Below are positions 24,087 through 33,112 of a stretch of DNA of 64,000 nucleotides, one piece after another. Under the pieces are notes generated by a model. It saw only the letters and a program-made list of their open reading frames with translations. It was not told where the DNA came from and ran no database searches. How positions within the stretch are numbered: the first letter of the stretch is position 1; each line of letters opens with the position of its first letter. Where the stretch lies: positions 319,166 to 383,165 of the forward strand of contig JAHPZJ010000013.1 of NCBI GenBank assembly GCA_019058245.1. Reading direction: 5' to 3'. The position numbers and the translations under genes were made by a program. The DNA is from Promethearchaeota archaeon (lineage in GTDB: Archaea; Asgardarchaeota; Lokiarchaeia; Sigyniarchaeales; SOKP01).

Positions 24087-26060
24087 TTATCCTCCTATTT
24101 TTTCCGATTTTTGAACTGCATTATGTATCATTGGTAATAATTGTGCATTACCAAATTGATTCTGGATAATTGCTGAAGTAGGGCATGCAGCAACACAAGT
24201 TCCACATCCTTTGCAAAGAATCTTATTAATTTCAGCAACTTTTTGAAGTTCATTAAAAGATATTGCATTGAAAGGACAAACACTAATGCAACTTTTACAA
24301 CCGGCACATCTATGATTTAATACTATTGAAAAAATTGGATCAATTTCCACTTTTCCTTTAGCAATTAATAATGCTGATTGCAATGCTGCAGCTTTTGCTT
24401 GAGCAATAGCATCAGGAATATCTTTAGGACCTTGAACTGCTCCTGCTATAAATATTCCATCTGTTAATGTTTCTACTGGACGTAATTTAGGATGAGCTTC
24501 CATTAAAAACCCATCCTCAGATCGCTGTACATTAAATAGCCTAGTTATTTTATTAGAATCTTGTCTTGGTTCCAATCCAACAGCTAAAACTAATAAATCG
24601 GCTTTAATTCTAATTAATTTTTGTAAAAGAGTATCTTCCCCACGAACTATGATGTTATGTTCTTCATCCTCTACTACTTCTGAAATTCTTCCTCTAATAA
24701 ATTTGATATGAAATTCCCTTCCGGTAGAGTCATAAAATTCTTCATATCCTTTTCCAAATGCCCTTATATCTATATAAAAAATAAAAATGTTTGCATTAGG
24801 ATGTTTTTCTTTAAAAAGTCTAGCTTGCTTCGCTGAATACATACAGCAGACTCTAGAACAATATTTATTTCCTTTTTCAGTAAAATCTCGACTACCTACG
24901 CATTGAAGAAATACTATCGTAGAGGGTTCTTTTAAGTCTGATCTTCTTTTCACTTTACCTTCTGTTGGACCAAATGAACTCATTAATCGTTCCATTTCTA
25001 ACCCAGTAATAACATTTGGATATTTTCCATAGCCATATTGCCTCAAGATTGTTGGATCATAAAGATCATATCCAGTGGATAAAATAATAGTTCCAACCTT
25101 AATATCTACAAATGTTGGTTTATCATCATATTTAACAGCATCAACAGGACAAATTTCAGCACAAATTCCACACTTGATACAATGGTCCATATCAATCGTA
25201 TATTTTCCAGGAACAGCTTGAGGAAAAGGAATATATGCTGCTTTTCTCTTTTTCATTCCTAAATCAAATTCGTTAGCAGCAATAACAATGCATTCCTGAG
25301 CACAAGTTCCACATCCGGTGCAAATTTCTTGATCTATATAATGAGGTTTTTTTTTAATAGTAACATTAAAATTCCCAACATAACCAGAGATATTTGTAAT
25401 TTCACTATAAGTCATTAATTCTATATTTTTAGCCTTCAAAACTTCAGACATTTTTGGAGTTATTACGCAAGAAGAACAATCTAATGTAGGGAAAGTTTTA
25501 TCAAGTTGAGCCATATGGCCACCAATAGTCGTTGTTTTTTCTACAAGATAGACTTTATATCCAAAATTGGAAAGATCTAAAGCAGAATTCATTCCTGCAA
25601 TTCCTGCACCAACAACTAAACAAGTTGGTTCAACTTGTACGCGAAATTTTTCCAGAGCTTCCAATTTATTAGCTTTTGCTACAGCCATTCTAACATGAGA
25701 TTTTGCGATTTCATATGCTCCTTCAGTATCTTGTGTATTTACCCAGGTACAATGTTCTCTTATATTTGCTGCTTCATATAAATATTGATTTAGACCGGCT
25801 TCATTACACACCTTTCTAAATGTTGTTTCATGCATTCGGGGTGAACATGCAGCTACTACAACCCTATTAATTTCACCATTTTTAATCTTTTCCTTTATTA
25901 ATTCTTGACCAATTTCAGAACACATAAATTTATAATTAAAAGCTTCAACTACATTTGGAAGAGTTTTTGCATATTCTGTTAACTTTTCGACATCGATAAC
26001 TCCAGCTATATTATTACCACAATGACAAACAAACACACCAATTTTTGTTTTATCCTTCAA
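24087..26060 (-). CDS. hdrA: Heterodisulfide reductase subunit A (set 2)
   Basis: In this protein of about 657 residues the N-terminal VFVCHCGNNIAG and CSPRMHE blocks, the FAD-binding VVGAGIAGMNSA, the CSSCVITPKM block, ferredoxin inserts CTGCGTCAQEC and CIKCGICAEICP, the CSRVCCMYSAKQA block, and two C-terminal clusters (CAGCKSC, CKGCGTCVAACP) appear in the order of HdrA. The bound flavin splits electron pairs between ferredoxin and HdrB. The start is placed at TTG 26060, with AGGTGA five bases upstream and overlapping hdrB; GTG 26069 is possible. No in-frame UGA interrupts it, so all sites are Cys. It is followed by mvhD. Confidence 0.94.
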   Translation of the reverse strand: MKDKTKIGVFVCHCGNNIAGVIDVEKLTEYAKTLPNVVEAFNYKFMCSEIGQELIKEKIKNGEINRVVVAACSPRMHETTFRKVCNEAGLNQYLYEAANIREHCTWVNTQDTEGAYEIAKSHVRMAVAKANKLEALEKFRVQVEPTCLVVGAGIAGMNSALDLSNFGYKVYLVEKTTTIGGHMAQLDKTFPTLDCSSCVITPKMSEVLKAKNIELMTYSEITNISGYVGNFNVTIKKKPHYIDQEICTGCGTCAQECIVIAANEFDLGMKKRKAAYIPFPQAVPGKYTIDMDHCIKCGICAEICPVDAVKYDDKPTFVDIKVGTIILSTGYDLYDPTILRQYGYGKYPNVITGLEMERLMSSFGPTEGKVKRRSDLKEPSTIVFLQCVGSRDFTEKGNKYCSRVCCMYSAKQARLFKEKHPNANIFIFYIDIRAFGKGYEEFYDSTGREFHIKFIRGRISEVVEDEEHNIIVRGEDTLLQKLIRIKADLLVLAVGLEPRQDSNKITRLFNVQRSEDGFLMEAHPKLRPVETLTDGIFIAGAVQGPKDIPDAIAQAKAAALQSALLIAKGKVEIDPIFSIVLNHRCAGCKSCISVCPFNAISFNELQKVAEINKILCKGCGTCVAACPTSAIIQNQFGNAQLLPMIHNAVQKSEKIGG

Positions 26061-27006
26061 GTTTCTCACCTATTTTAGTTAAAAAAGGTTCTATTGAAAT
26101 AAACGGTGGAACGCCAGATAATTCTTTATCTTTAATTAGTCCAACTTCCTCAGGATTCATACCAAGGGCAAGTCCTAATAATTGCGTATAATATATTACA
26201 GGAATATTAAAAGGAGCGTCAATTCTATCTTTAAAAATCTTATTTATTTCTATCTGTCCTAAATCAAACTGAAGATGACAAAAAGGACATACAGTAATAA
26301 TAGCTTCAACGCCGGCGGCTCTCATATTTGTGAGTTTTTCTCTTGTAAAATCTAAAGAAATTTCTTTAAAAGCACTTCTTACTGCTCCTGCAGCACCGCA
26401 GCATCGATATTTATCTAGATAATTTATGCTTTTACACCCTGTTGCTTCAACTAAATCATCTAAAAAGTGTGGTGTTTCAGAATCCTTACCCCAAGGTCTT
26501 ATTTCAGATGGCTTTAAAAGATGACATCCATAATGTACTGCTATTCGAAGATCTAACTTATTTTTTCGCCCGTATTTTACACGATTTTTTATTTTATCTA
26601 ATCCAATATCTTTATATAAAATTTCTATTATATGTTTAACCTTAATACTTCCTTTATATGATCGATTTACTTTACTCAGATGATAATTTACCATATTACG
26701 CTTTTCTACATCGGATTTTAATTGATGATCGGCTTCAAGAAGGCTTCCATAGCATCCATTGCACATTGTAGCTATATCATAATTATTATTCTCTGCAATT
26801 GTCAAATTTCTAGTCGCAATTATTAACCATGTATCGATGTCAAAACCGCGAAAAACGCCTGGAGCTGGACAACAAGAGGCTCCCTCCATATCGACAAGGG
26901 TTATCCCTAATTTTTGAAATACTTTTTTAGTAGCAGCTTCGATAAAAGGATATCTGTTTGGTATTACACATCCAAGGAACAATGAATATTTTTTATCTTG
27001 TACCAT
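26050..27006 (-). CDS. hdrB: Heterodisulfide reductase subunit B (set 2)
   Basis: In this 318-residue protein the CCG modules are CCPAPG with CNGCYG, and HYGCHLLKP with YRCCGAAGAVR and CPFCHLQFD. These would carry two noncubane clusters. It is closely parallel to the set 3 HdrB at 52802 and more distant from set 1 at 3265, which is shorter and has PDPTG in place of PAPG. The end overlaps hdrA by about ten bases, showing coupling. It starts at ATG 27006. Confidence 0.93.
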   Translation of the reverse strand: MVQDKKYSLFLGCVIPNRYPFIEAATKKVFQKLGITLVDMEGASCCPAPGVFRGFDIDTWLIIATRNLTIAENNNYDIATMCNGCYGSLLEADHQLKSDVEKRNMVNYHLSKVNRSYKGSIKVKHIIEILYKDIGLDKIKNRVKYGRKNKLDLRIAVHYGCHLLKPSEIRPWGKDSETPHFLDDLVEATGCKSINYLDKYRCCGAAGAVRSAFKEISLDFTREKLTNMRAAGVEAIITVCPFCHLQFDLGQIEINKIFKDRIDAPFNIPVIYYTQLLGLALGMNPEEVGLIKDKELSGVPPFISIEPFLTKIGEKLEG

Positions 27007-27065
27007 TTTTAGTTAAACCGTCAATTTTATTGGGATTTACTGAAAATTTATTTATTTTATACTTC

Positions 27066-27692
27066 TTATATTTTTGAGATCTTTAACTTTTCTTCTTCTG
27101 TAATATATTTCTCAAGTGTTTCCTCAACTATAGAGACTTTAACTTTCTTTTTGATTCCCAACTCCTCGGAATCAATATTGATTAGCTCATTAAATTTTGA
27201 GCTTATCAAAAGCCTTTTTACCTCATCTAAATCTTTTTCATGGGAATGGACAGTAGGAGGAACTTTCTTTAATCCATAGAATTCTCGTAATTCTTTCCAT
27301 TTTTTGTCATCGATTGGAACTCCATGTCCAGAAAAACAAAATTTTTTACATAAATCGAGGTGACTTTTTAACATGAAACCTTTTTGAACAGCCAAATTCC
27401 GTAAAAATATTATCATATCAGTGATAGGTAATTTACGAGGACAACGTTCAAGACAGGTATAACAAGTTGAACAGTACCAAATATCATTTTCTGAAAGGAT
27501 ATCTTCAATCCCTAACTGAACTTTCCTCATAATTGTCCTTACTTTCAAAGCTGTTCTTTCTCCTGAGGGGCAACCTCCGGAGCATGTTCCACATTGAATA
27601 CAAGCATCAACTTCAGAATAACCTGCTTCTTTTAAAGAATCTACTAATGTATTTGTACAATTAGTTATAATATCTGGTTCATAATCTAACAT
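27066..27692 (-). CDS. hdrC: Heterodisulfide reductase subunit C (set 2)
   Basis: In this 208-residue protein motifs CIQCGTCSGGCPSG and CSTCYTCLERCP hold two [4Fe-4S] clusters. ALKVRTIMRKV between them is the usual HdrC linker helix. It leads the operon hdrC-hdrB-hdrA-mvhD-unknown-polyferredoxin, reading away from the mvhG paralogue at 28041. The C-terminal 40 residues are charged and not conserved with set 3. The 15-bp palindrome at 27883-27897 lies in the shared upstream region. Confidence 0.92.
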   Translation of the reverse strand: MLDYEPDIITNCTNTLVDSLKEAGYSEVDACIQCGTCSGGCPSGERTALKVRTIMRKVQLGIEDILSENDIWYCSTCYTCLERCPRKLPITDMIIFLRNLAVQKGFMLKSHLDLCKKFCFSGHGVPIDDKKWKELREFYGLKKVPPTVHSHEKDLDEVKRLLISSKFNELINIDSEELGIKKKVKVSIVEETLEKYITEEEKLKISKI

Positions 27693-27882
27693 TTTGTTTC
27701 TTTCCTTATCTATTCTCTATATAAAAGTCATTTTAACCGATTTAGTCTAAACTTTTTTTTAAAGAATGATTAAAACAGCTAAAAGGTTATTAAGCCTTAG
27801 GAGAATAAATGTGAATCTAATATATAAGTTTTCCCTTTACATTTAATAGAGTTAGAGAACCTCTACTATTTTCCATTAAAAG

Positions 27883-27897
27883 GTTTCAATTTGCAAC
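27883..27897. promoter_or_regulatory. 15-bp palindromic operator candidate, site 3
   Basis: GTTTCAATTTGCAAC fits GTTKCA-N3-TGMAAC. Its reverse complement, GTTGCAAATTGAAAC, has the same twelve fixed bases as site 1 (8321-8335). It lies between two divergent redox genes and 33 bases before the TATA box of mvhG2, nearly the same distance as at the regulator gene. Confidence 0.5.
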
Positions 27898-27930
27898 AAT
27901 TACTTTCAAAAAATTTCAATTTTAAAATTC

Positions 27931-27940
27931 CTTATAAATA
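27931..27940 (+). promoter_or_regulatory. TATA-box candidate of mvhG2
   Basis: CTTATAAATA is a good archaeal TATA core. Transcription would start near 27960, leaving a leader of about 80 bases before ATG 28041. Confidence 0.42.
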
Positions 27941-28040
27941 ACCCTCATTAATTTAAGATTTATAAGCAACATTCTTTAATAACTTACATTCATTTAATTA
28001 TCATTATTTAAAATAACAAAACTATTTGATATTTGATAAA

Positions 28041-29444
28041 ATGCCAGTACCAGTAGTTTTTATGCAACTTAGTTCTTGCTGGGGTTGCCATCAGAGTCTA
28101 TTAAATGCACATTTTGAATTACTTCCTTTTCTATCAGAATTTGAAATTGTTAATTGGCCTACTATTTTCAATATAAAAGATGAAACTTTAATAGAAAAAG
28201 AAGCAAGATCAATAAAAGTTGGCTTCATTGAAGGTGTTATAAGAACAGAAATAGATACTTTAAAAGTTAAATTAATGAGGCAAAAATGTGATATTATTAT
28301 AGCATTTGGGGCATGTGCAAGTTATGGAGGCATAGCGGGATTAGCTAATTTATTTGAGATAGATGAGTTAGTAGAAAGAAAATTCAAAGAAGTTGAATCT
28401 ATTATTGAAACTGACTTAGAAGAACCGAAGCTTAACTTGCCAAAATTTGAGAATTTTATTTATAATGTTAAGGATTTAATCCATATTGATTTATTTATCC
28501 CTGGATGTCCACCTAAAACAGAAAATATTACAGCTTTGCTATTATATTTGATAACTCGATTAAGTGATGGATCCAAAAATCGTAATAGAGCTAAAACTGT
28601 ATGTGACAACTGTAATCTTTATTTTGATGGTTGTCTTTTAGATCAGGGTAGACTCTGTTTTGGACCCATAACTGCTTCTGGTTGTGAGTTAATGTGCCCT
28701 AATAATTCAAATACTTGTTTTGGCTGTTTTGAATGTACACTTAATCCAAATAAAAAAGTTTCAAAATTGCACAAGTTAATCATAGATATAGATGATTTAA
28801 ATGATGAATTAATGAAAGTTATTCAACATTTTTTGATCTCTTACTTAAGGTTATCTAATCTTACAAATTTTTATTTCCGTAAGGACTTATTGCAAAGACT
28901 TGTTTATGAACCAGAAAGTTTTACTCAAATAGAAAAAGAAACTAAAAATGGTTTTTTGCAAATGTTAAATGTCAAGCCCTCAGGAATTCCTATAATTGAC
29001 GAAATTATTGGTGCGATTTTATTTCTTTTAAAAAATAGTTCAAGGTTTAAATTTAGCACAAAAACTGTTTGTAGTCATTGCAACAGAATCATAGTAGATA
29101 AAGTCCCCACGAGATTAAAAAGAGATTATGAAGGATTACCTACTCAAGATAAATGCTTTTTAGAACAAGGATATCTCTGTTTCGGACTTGTTACTCATGC
29201 CGGTTGCGGAACCATATGTCCTAATAAAGCAAATGCTCCATGCTTAGGATGTTATGGTCCGCCGGTAGGAATTAAAGATCCAGGTCCAAAATTTATAAGT
29301 AGTTTAGGATCTCTATGTGTAGATCTTGATCCTGAAGAAATCACCAAATCTATTAAGGATCCCGTAGGTTTATTCAATAGATTTACCCTCGCGGACAGTA
29401 TTCTAAAACATAAATATTCTGATAAAATAGATGAATTACAATAA
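28041..29444 (+). CDS. mvhG: Orphan MvhG-like Fe-S protein (hydrogenase small-subunit paralogue)
   Basis: In this 467-residue protein SSCWGCHQSL near the N-terminus, FGACASYGG and PGCPPKT are the small-subunit proximal-cluster motifs. As in the operon copy at 6278, two Cys-rich blocks follow: CDNC..GCLLDQG, CFGPITA, GCELMCPNN, then CSHC..KCFLEQG, CFGLVTH, GCGTICPNK and CLGCYGPP. No large subunit is next to it. It may pair with the vhu large subunit, replace MvhG in an Hdr-MvhD complex with another donor, or act as a plain electron relay. ATG 28041 is chosen; TTG 28026 adds five residues without better support. It is divergent to the hdr set 2 operon. Confidence 0.88.
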   Translation: MPVPVVFMQLSSCWGCHQSLLNAHFELLPFLSEFEIVNWPTIFNIKDETLIEKEARSIKVGFIEGVIRTEIDTLKVKLMRQKCDIIIAFGACASYGGIAGLANLFEIDELVERKFKEVESIIETDLEEPKLNLPKFENFIYNVKDLIHIDLFIPGCPPKTENITALLLYLITRLSDGSKNRNRAKTVCDNCNLYFDGCLLDQGRLCFGPITASGCELMCPNNSNTCFGCFECTLNPNKKVSKLHKLIIDIDDLNDELMKVIQHFLISYLRLSNLTNFYFRKDLLQRLVYEPESFTQIEKETKNGFLQMLNVKPSGIPIIDEIIGAILFLLKNSSRFKFSTKTVCSHCNRIIVDKVPTRLKRDYEGLPTQDKCFLEQGYLCFGLVTHAGCGTICPNKANAPCLGCYGPPVGIKDPGPKFISSLGSLCVDLDPEEITKSIKDPVGLFNRFTLADSILKHKYSDKIDELQ

Positions 29445-29495
29445 AGCCGACGTGTTATGTTTTTTTAGTTATAATTATCAGATTTTCTAAATTTT

Positions 29496-29795
29496 TTAAA
29501 AAAATTTCGAAATTCCATAATTGGATAAATATATCATTATAGGACTAGAGAATTGCATAACGCTCCTTACTTTTTCTCTCATTTCTTGTTTATAAAAATA
29601 AAAAGAGCATTTCTTACATGAGGGCTTATTTTCACCATAAAGGCAATACTCTAAAGTTCTATTAGTATATACGAAAGGTTTTAAACAATTATCATAAAAT
29701 TGTTTATTAGAATATTGAAGGTTTTTGCAGTATATCCTAATCATTACTTTTACTATTTTTCTTTCATTCTCAAAGTTATTATTAAAAGGACTCAT
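29496..29795 (-). CDS. ygbA: YgbA-like protein (nitrous oxide-stimulated promoter family)
   Basis: In this 99-residue protein KVMIRIYCKN, NRTLEYCLYGENKPSCKKC, MREKVRSVMQFSSPIMI match the order of blocks in the bacterial YgbA_NO family: an N-terminal M-I-x-x-Y-C, C-x-x-G-x-x-K-P-x-C-x-x-C, and MRE-x-x-x-x-VM-x-x-S-x-P-x-M. The cysteines probably bind a metal or iron-sulfur cluster. The family is induced by nitrosative stress in E. coli, but its molecular role is not known. It lies on the opposite strand between mvhG2 and hypE. Confidence 0.74.
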   Translation of the reverse strand: MSPFNNNFENERKIVKVMIRIYCKNLQYSNKQFYDNCLKPFVYTNRTLEYCLYGENKPSCKKCSFYFYKQEMREKVRSVMQFSSPIMIYLSNYGISKFF

Positions 29796-29903
29796 AATAT
29801 AACATCAATATTTAAGTAGATTTTGTATTTTGGTTATAATTAAATTCTTGAATTTTTCTTTTATAATCTAAATTCTTTTAATCTTTGTTTCAATTTGAGA
29901 ATT

Positions 29904-30956
29904 ATGAGTGGAAAAAAAGAGAGTTCAAATGTAATCCGTTTGGCACATGGAGCTGGTGGTGTTTTACAAGAAGATTTAATCAAATTTATTACAAAAAATA
30001 TTCCTTTTAAAAAAGTTAATAACGGAATTGGTGTTGAGGAATTGGATGATGGTGCCACAATTCCTTTAATTAATTATGAAAAAGAAATTGTTATTACTGC
30101 TGATGGTCATACTATTTACCCTCTATTTTTTCCTGGCGGTGATTTAGGGATTTTGAGTGTTTGTGGCACTGTAAATGATCTTTTAATGATGGGAGCAGAA
30201 CCAATAGCCTTAACTTCCATAATAATTATTGAAGAAGGTTTCGAATTTGATATACTTGAAAAAATAGTTGATTCAATAAATAAAAGCGCAGAAGAGGCGA
30301 ATATTGCGATTATTGCTGGCGATACTAAAGTAATGCCAAGGGGTAGTCTCAATGAAATAATTATAGCAACAACAGGTATTGGGATTAAAGATAAAAATAT
30401 TCAAGTTTTAGACAATAATTTAAAACCAGGGGACGATATTATTCTAACCGGGAGTATTGGAGATCATGGTACAGCATTGATGGCTTCTCGAGAAGGTTTA
30501 AATATATCTACTGATCTAGAATCTGATATTTCACTCTTACTTGATATTTATAATATATTAGAATTGGATATTAAGAATAATTATATTCATGCTATGAAGG
30601 ATCCTACACGTGGAGGTATTGCAGCCGCTTTAAATGATTGGGCAAATAAAGCAAATATTAGTATTTGGATTAATGAGGAAAAAATTCCTATCAAAAAACA
30701 AGTTAATGCGATATGCGATATGCTAGGACTTGATCCCTATAATATAGCGTGTGAAGGTAGAGCTCTCTTATCAGTAGATCCTAAACACTCTGGAAATATA
30801 TTAAATAAAATAAAATCCACACAGATAGGAAAAGATGCAGAAATCATTGGTGAAGTAAAAGCTGAAAACCCAAAAAGAGTTTTTTTAAAAACTATTGTTG
30901 GTGGTACCAGATTCGTAGATATGCCTTTAGGAGAGCCAATACCTCGAATATGTTAA
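29904..30956 (+). CDS. hypE: Hydrogenase maturation protein HypE
   Basis: This protein of about 350 residues is of the PurM/AIR-synthase fold. LAHGAGG near the N-terminus, ADGHTIYPLFFPGGDLG, GDTKVMPRG and DPTRGG are the ATP-binding blocks. The chain ends PRIC, whose terminal Cys is made into thiocyanate on the way to the cyanide ligands of the NiFe site. ATG 29904 is preferred over TTG 29895. The stop overlaps the ribosome site of hypD, which follows after 11 bases. With HypF (33113) it makes the cyanide groups. Confidence 0.94.
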   Translation: MSGKKESSNVIRLAHGAGGVLQEDLIKFITKNIPFKKVNNGIGVEELDDGATIPLINYEKEIVITADGHTIYPLFFPGGDLGILSVCGTVNDLLMMGAEPIALTSIIIIEEGFEFDILEKIVDSINKSAEEANIAIIAGDTKVMPRGSLNEIIIATTGIGIKDKNIQVLDNNLKPGDDIILTGSIGDHGTALMASREGLNISTDLESDISLLLDIYNILELDIKNNYIHAMKDPTRGGIAAALNDWANKANISIWINEEKIPIKKQVNAICDMLGLDPYNIACEGRALLSVDPKHSGNILNKIKSTQIGKDAEIIGEVKAENPKRVFLKTIVGGTRFVDMPLGEPIPRIC

Positions 30957-30967
30957 CAGGTGATAAT

Positions 30968-32071
30968 ATGGATATCCCCGGAATAAATATTTTAAGAAGT
31001 GAGCAATTTACTAATAAAGTTATTGAGACTATAAATAAAATAGTTAAAGAACTAGGTAAAAAAATTAAATTTATGCATGTCTGTGGTACACATGAACACA
31101 CCATTTCAAAATATGGTTTAAGAACTCTCTTACCTAAAGAAGTTGAAGTATTATCTGGTCCAGGATGTCCAGTATGTATATGCCCTGCTGCTGATATTGA
31201 TAAAGCCATAGAGCTAGGAAAACGAGATGACACGATAATAACAACTTTTGGAGATATGATACGAGTACCAGCAACTAATATTTCACTTGCTGAATTAAAG
31301 GCTAAAGGTGCGGATATAAGAATAGTCTATGGACCAAATGATGCTGTTAAAATTGCAAAAGAAAATTCAGATAAAGAAGTAATTTTTTTTGCTATAGGGT
31401 TTGAAACTACTGTTCCTTTAATTGGATATGAAATACAATCTGGACCTCCCTCAAATTTTTCAGTTATTTGTGCTCATAAATTAATACCAGCCGCTTTGGA
31501 ATTATTAATGAGTCAATCCCAATTAAGAATTGATGGTTTCATTTCCCCTGGGCATGTATCAACTATAATAGGATTAAAACCATATGAAATATTCTCACAA
31601 GCTTATAGAATACCTAATGTGATATCCGGTTTTGAGCCAAATGATGTATTGCTCTCAATTTTAATGCTTTTGAAACAAGTAAGAGATAAAAAATATGAAA
31701 CTTTTAATGAATATTCGAGAGTTGTAAAGCCTGAGGGTAATAAAATCGCTCAAAAAATAATGGAAGAAGTCTTTGAACCAGTATCATCCCCATGGAGAGG
31801 TATCGGGAGAGTTAATGAAGGTGGATTAGTTATCAGAGAAAAATATAAAGAGTTTGATGCTGAGAAAAAATTTAATGTAAAAATTGAAAAATCTCAAGAT
31901 ATCCCTCCAGGGTGTTCATGTCATCTTGTAATGGTTGGAAAGCTTTATCCTTATGAATGTAAATTATTTAGAAAAGAATGCACTCCAATTCACCCTGTAG
32001 GACCTTGTATGGTATCTATGGAAGGAACTTGTAGCATCTATTTTAAATATCATAGTGATGATAATAATTAA
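30968..32071 (+). CDS. hypD: Hydrogenase maturation protein HypD
   Basis: In this protein of about 367 residues the motifs MHVCGTHEH, GPGCPVC, the GFETT block and the C-terminal cysteines PPGCSCHLV, ECKLF and GPCMVS are those of HypD. Its [4Fe-4S] cluster and redox thiols help place CN and CO on iron together with HypC. ATG 30968 follows AGGTGAT by three bases; a reading frame also opens upstream within hypE but lacks such a site. It forms an operon with hypE. Its last bases overlap the convergent phospholipase-like gene. Confidence 0.94.
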   Translation: MDIPGINILRSEQFTNKVIETINKIVKELGKKIKFMHVCGTHEHTISKYGLRTLLPKEVEVLSGPGCPVCICPAADIDKAIELGKRDDTIITTFGDMIRVPATNISLAELKAKGADIRIVYGPNDAVKIAKENSDKEVIFFAIGFETTVPLIGYEIQSGPPSNFSVICAHKLIPAALELLMSQSQLRIDGFISPGHVSTIIGLKPYEIFSQAYRIPNVISGFEPNDVLLSILMLLKQVRDKKYETFNEYSRVVKPEGNKIAQKIMEEVFEPVSSPWRGIGRVNEGGLVIREKYKEFDAEKKFNVKIEKSQDIPPGCSCHLVMVGKLYPYECKLFRKECTPIHPVGPCMVSMEGTCSIYFKYHSDDNN

Positions 32072-32982
32072 ATTGACCATGGAAAGCATGACTCGTATTT
32101 ATCAGATCCCCACACATCCGTAGCAGGGAAATTGCACCTATATCCATTCTCATAGTTTTTATTATAATATGTTTTTACATGCATTCCCCATACTATCCTA
32201 TCAAAATCAGCACGGGTTATTCTTTGGGATTCAGAATTATGTGAAAAGTTTTTAGTGCTAAATTCAAGGCTACATTTCCAAAAATGACTTTTTTCTTTAA
32301 GATACTTTGCTTTGTCTCCCTGATCTTCCTCAACCCAAGAAACAAAACAAACATCATCCTTTCCTTCTAAGCAGTTATCTAAATATTTTATTCGAGAATC
32401 GAAACCACCTTCATTGGCTGCCCAATATCCACCCCAATAACTTACAAGCACTATGATAACCTTTCCTTTTAAATCTTTAACTGTTGGTCATATAAAATTT
32501 CGTTCTCTAAAATCTTTAAAAGTGAAGAGTATATTGGAATCAAATGAATCAGTAATAATTTTATTTAATTTCTTAATTCCATAGAGTTCTTCAGGCTCGT
32601 TATTCAAGTCAATAATAGAATCTTTAAGTTCAATAAATAGAGTAATGGGTGTATGATCTTTATTTTGTTCATTTGACCATTCTTTCAGCACTTTAAGCCA
32701 ATTAGAGAAAAGAAGATTATTAGGATTACCATCTACTTCAAGAAGTGAATCAATATGGTTTTCTAAATGATAAACTTCAAAGTCTTCTAATTCCTGTATG
32801 ATGTTATCATGTATGTCATATTCAAGACCTCTTACTCCCTTATTTAGCTGATCTCTTATAGAATGTATATATGAATTATGACTAGTTTTAATAAATGCTT
32901 TATGATATGGTATATCCCATCTTTTTTCGATATTATTCATAATAAAATGGAGGGCTTTAGTTAACATGTAGAGAAAAAGCAA
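32068..32982 (-). pseudogene. Phosphoinositide phospholipase C-like gene interrupted by in-frame TGA
   Basis: Two open segments (32491-32982 and 32068-32487) lie in the same frame, split only by TGA at 32488-32490, codon 165. Joined they give about 304 residues. The N-terminal part has TSHNSY, QLNKGVRGLEYDIH and FIELKD, the catalytic pattern of Ca2+-dependent PLC X domains (His, Glu, Asp). Just after the stop, PTVKDLKGKVIIVLVSY matches the family block that usually begins W-P-T-x-x-x-L-R-G-K. The TGA is therefore where TGG (Trp) is expected. It is most likely a nonsense change or sequence error. Selenocysteine is improbable, as no SECIS room exists before convergent hypD. The start may be ATG 32940. 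Confidence 0.7.
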
Positions 32983-33112
32983 TAACTTATTTCTTTTTAT
33001 TATAAAATATTAAATCTTTTTATTTTGCATTTCTATACTATCTTCGCTATCTTTTAGAGTATAAATAAAAAATCAGTTGATTTATATTTCTTTTAAATTT
33101 TAATTTATTTGA

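Larger units (their letters stand above)
27693..28040. other. Divergent promoter region between hdrC (set 2) and mvhG2
   Basis: These 348 bases contain the operator candidate at 27883-27897 and a TATA-like CTTATAAATA at 27931-27940 for the plus-strand gene, 33 bases beyond the palindrome. The minus-strand side has several AT-rich candidates but no clear TATA. No coding or RNA gene was recognised. Confidence 0.5.

Noticed and set aside
24087..26060. Possible selenocysteine in HdrA or MvhD
   Set aside because: Both HdrA proteins and MvhD are open with Cys at all key sites. No in-frame UGA was found.
32488..32490. Selenocysteine reading of the TGA in the phospholipase-like gene
   Set aside because: The family has Trp here, not Cys, and the 3' side overlaps hypD with no SECIS-like structure. 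A nonsense change or error is simpler.
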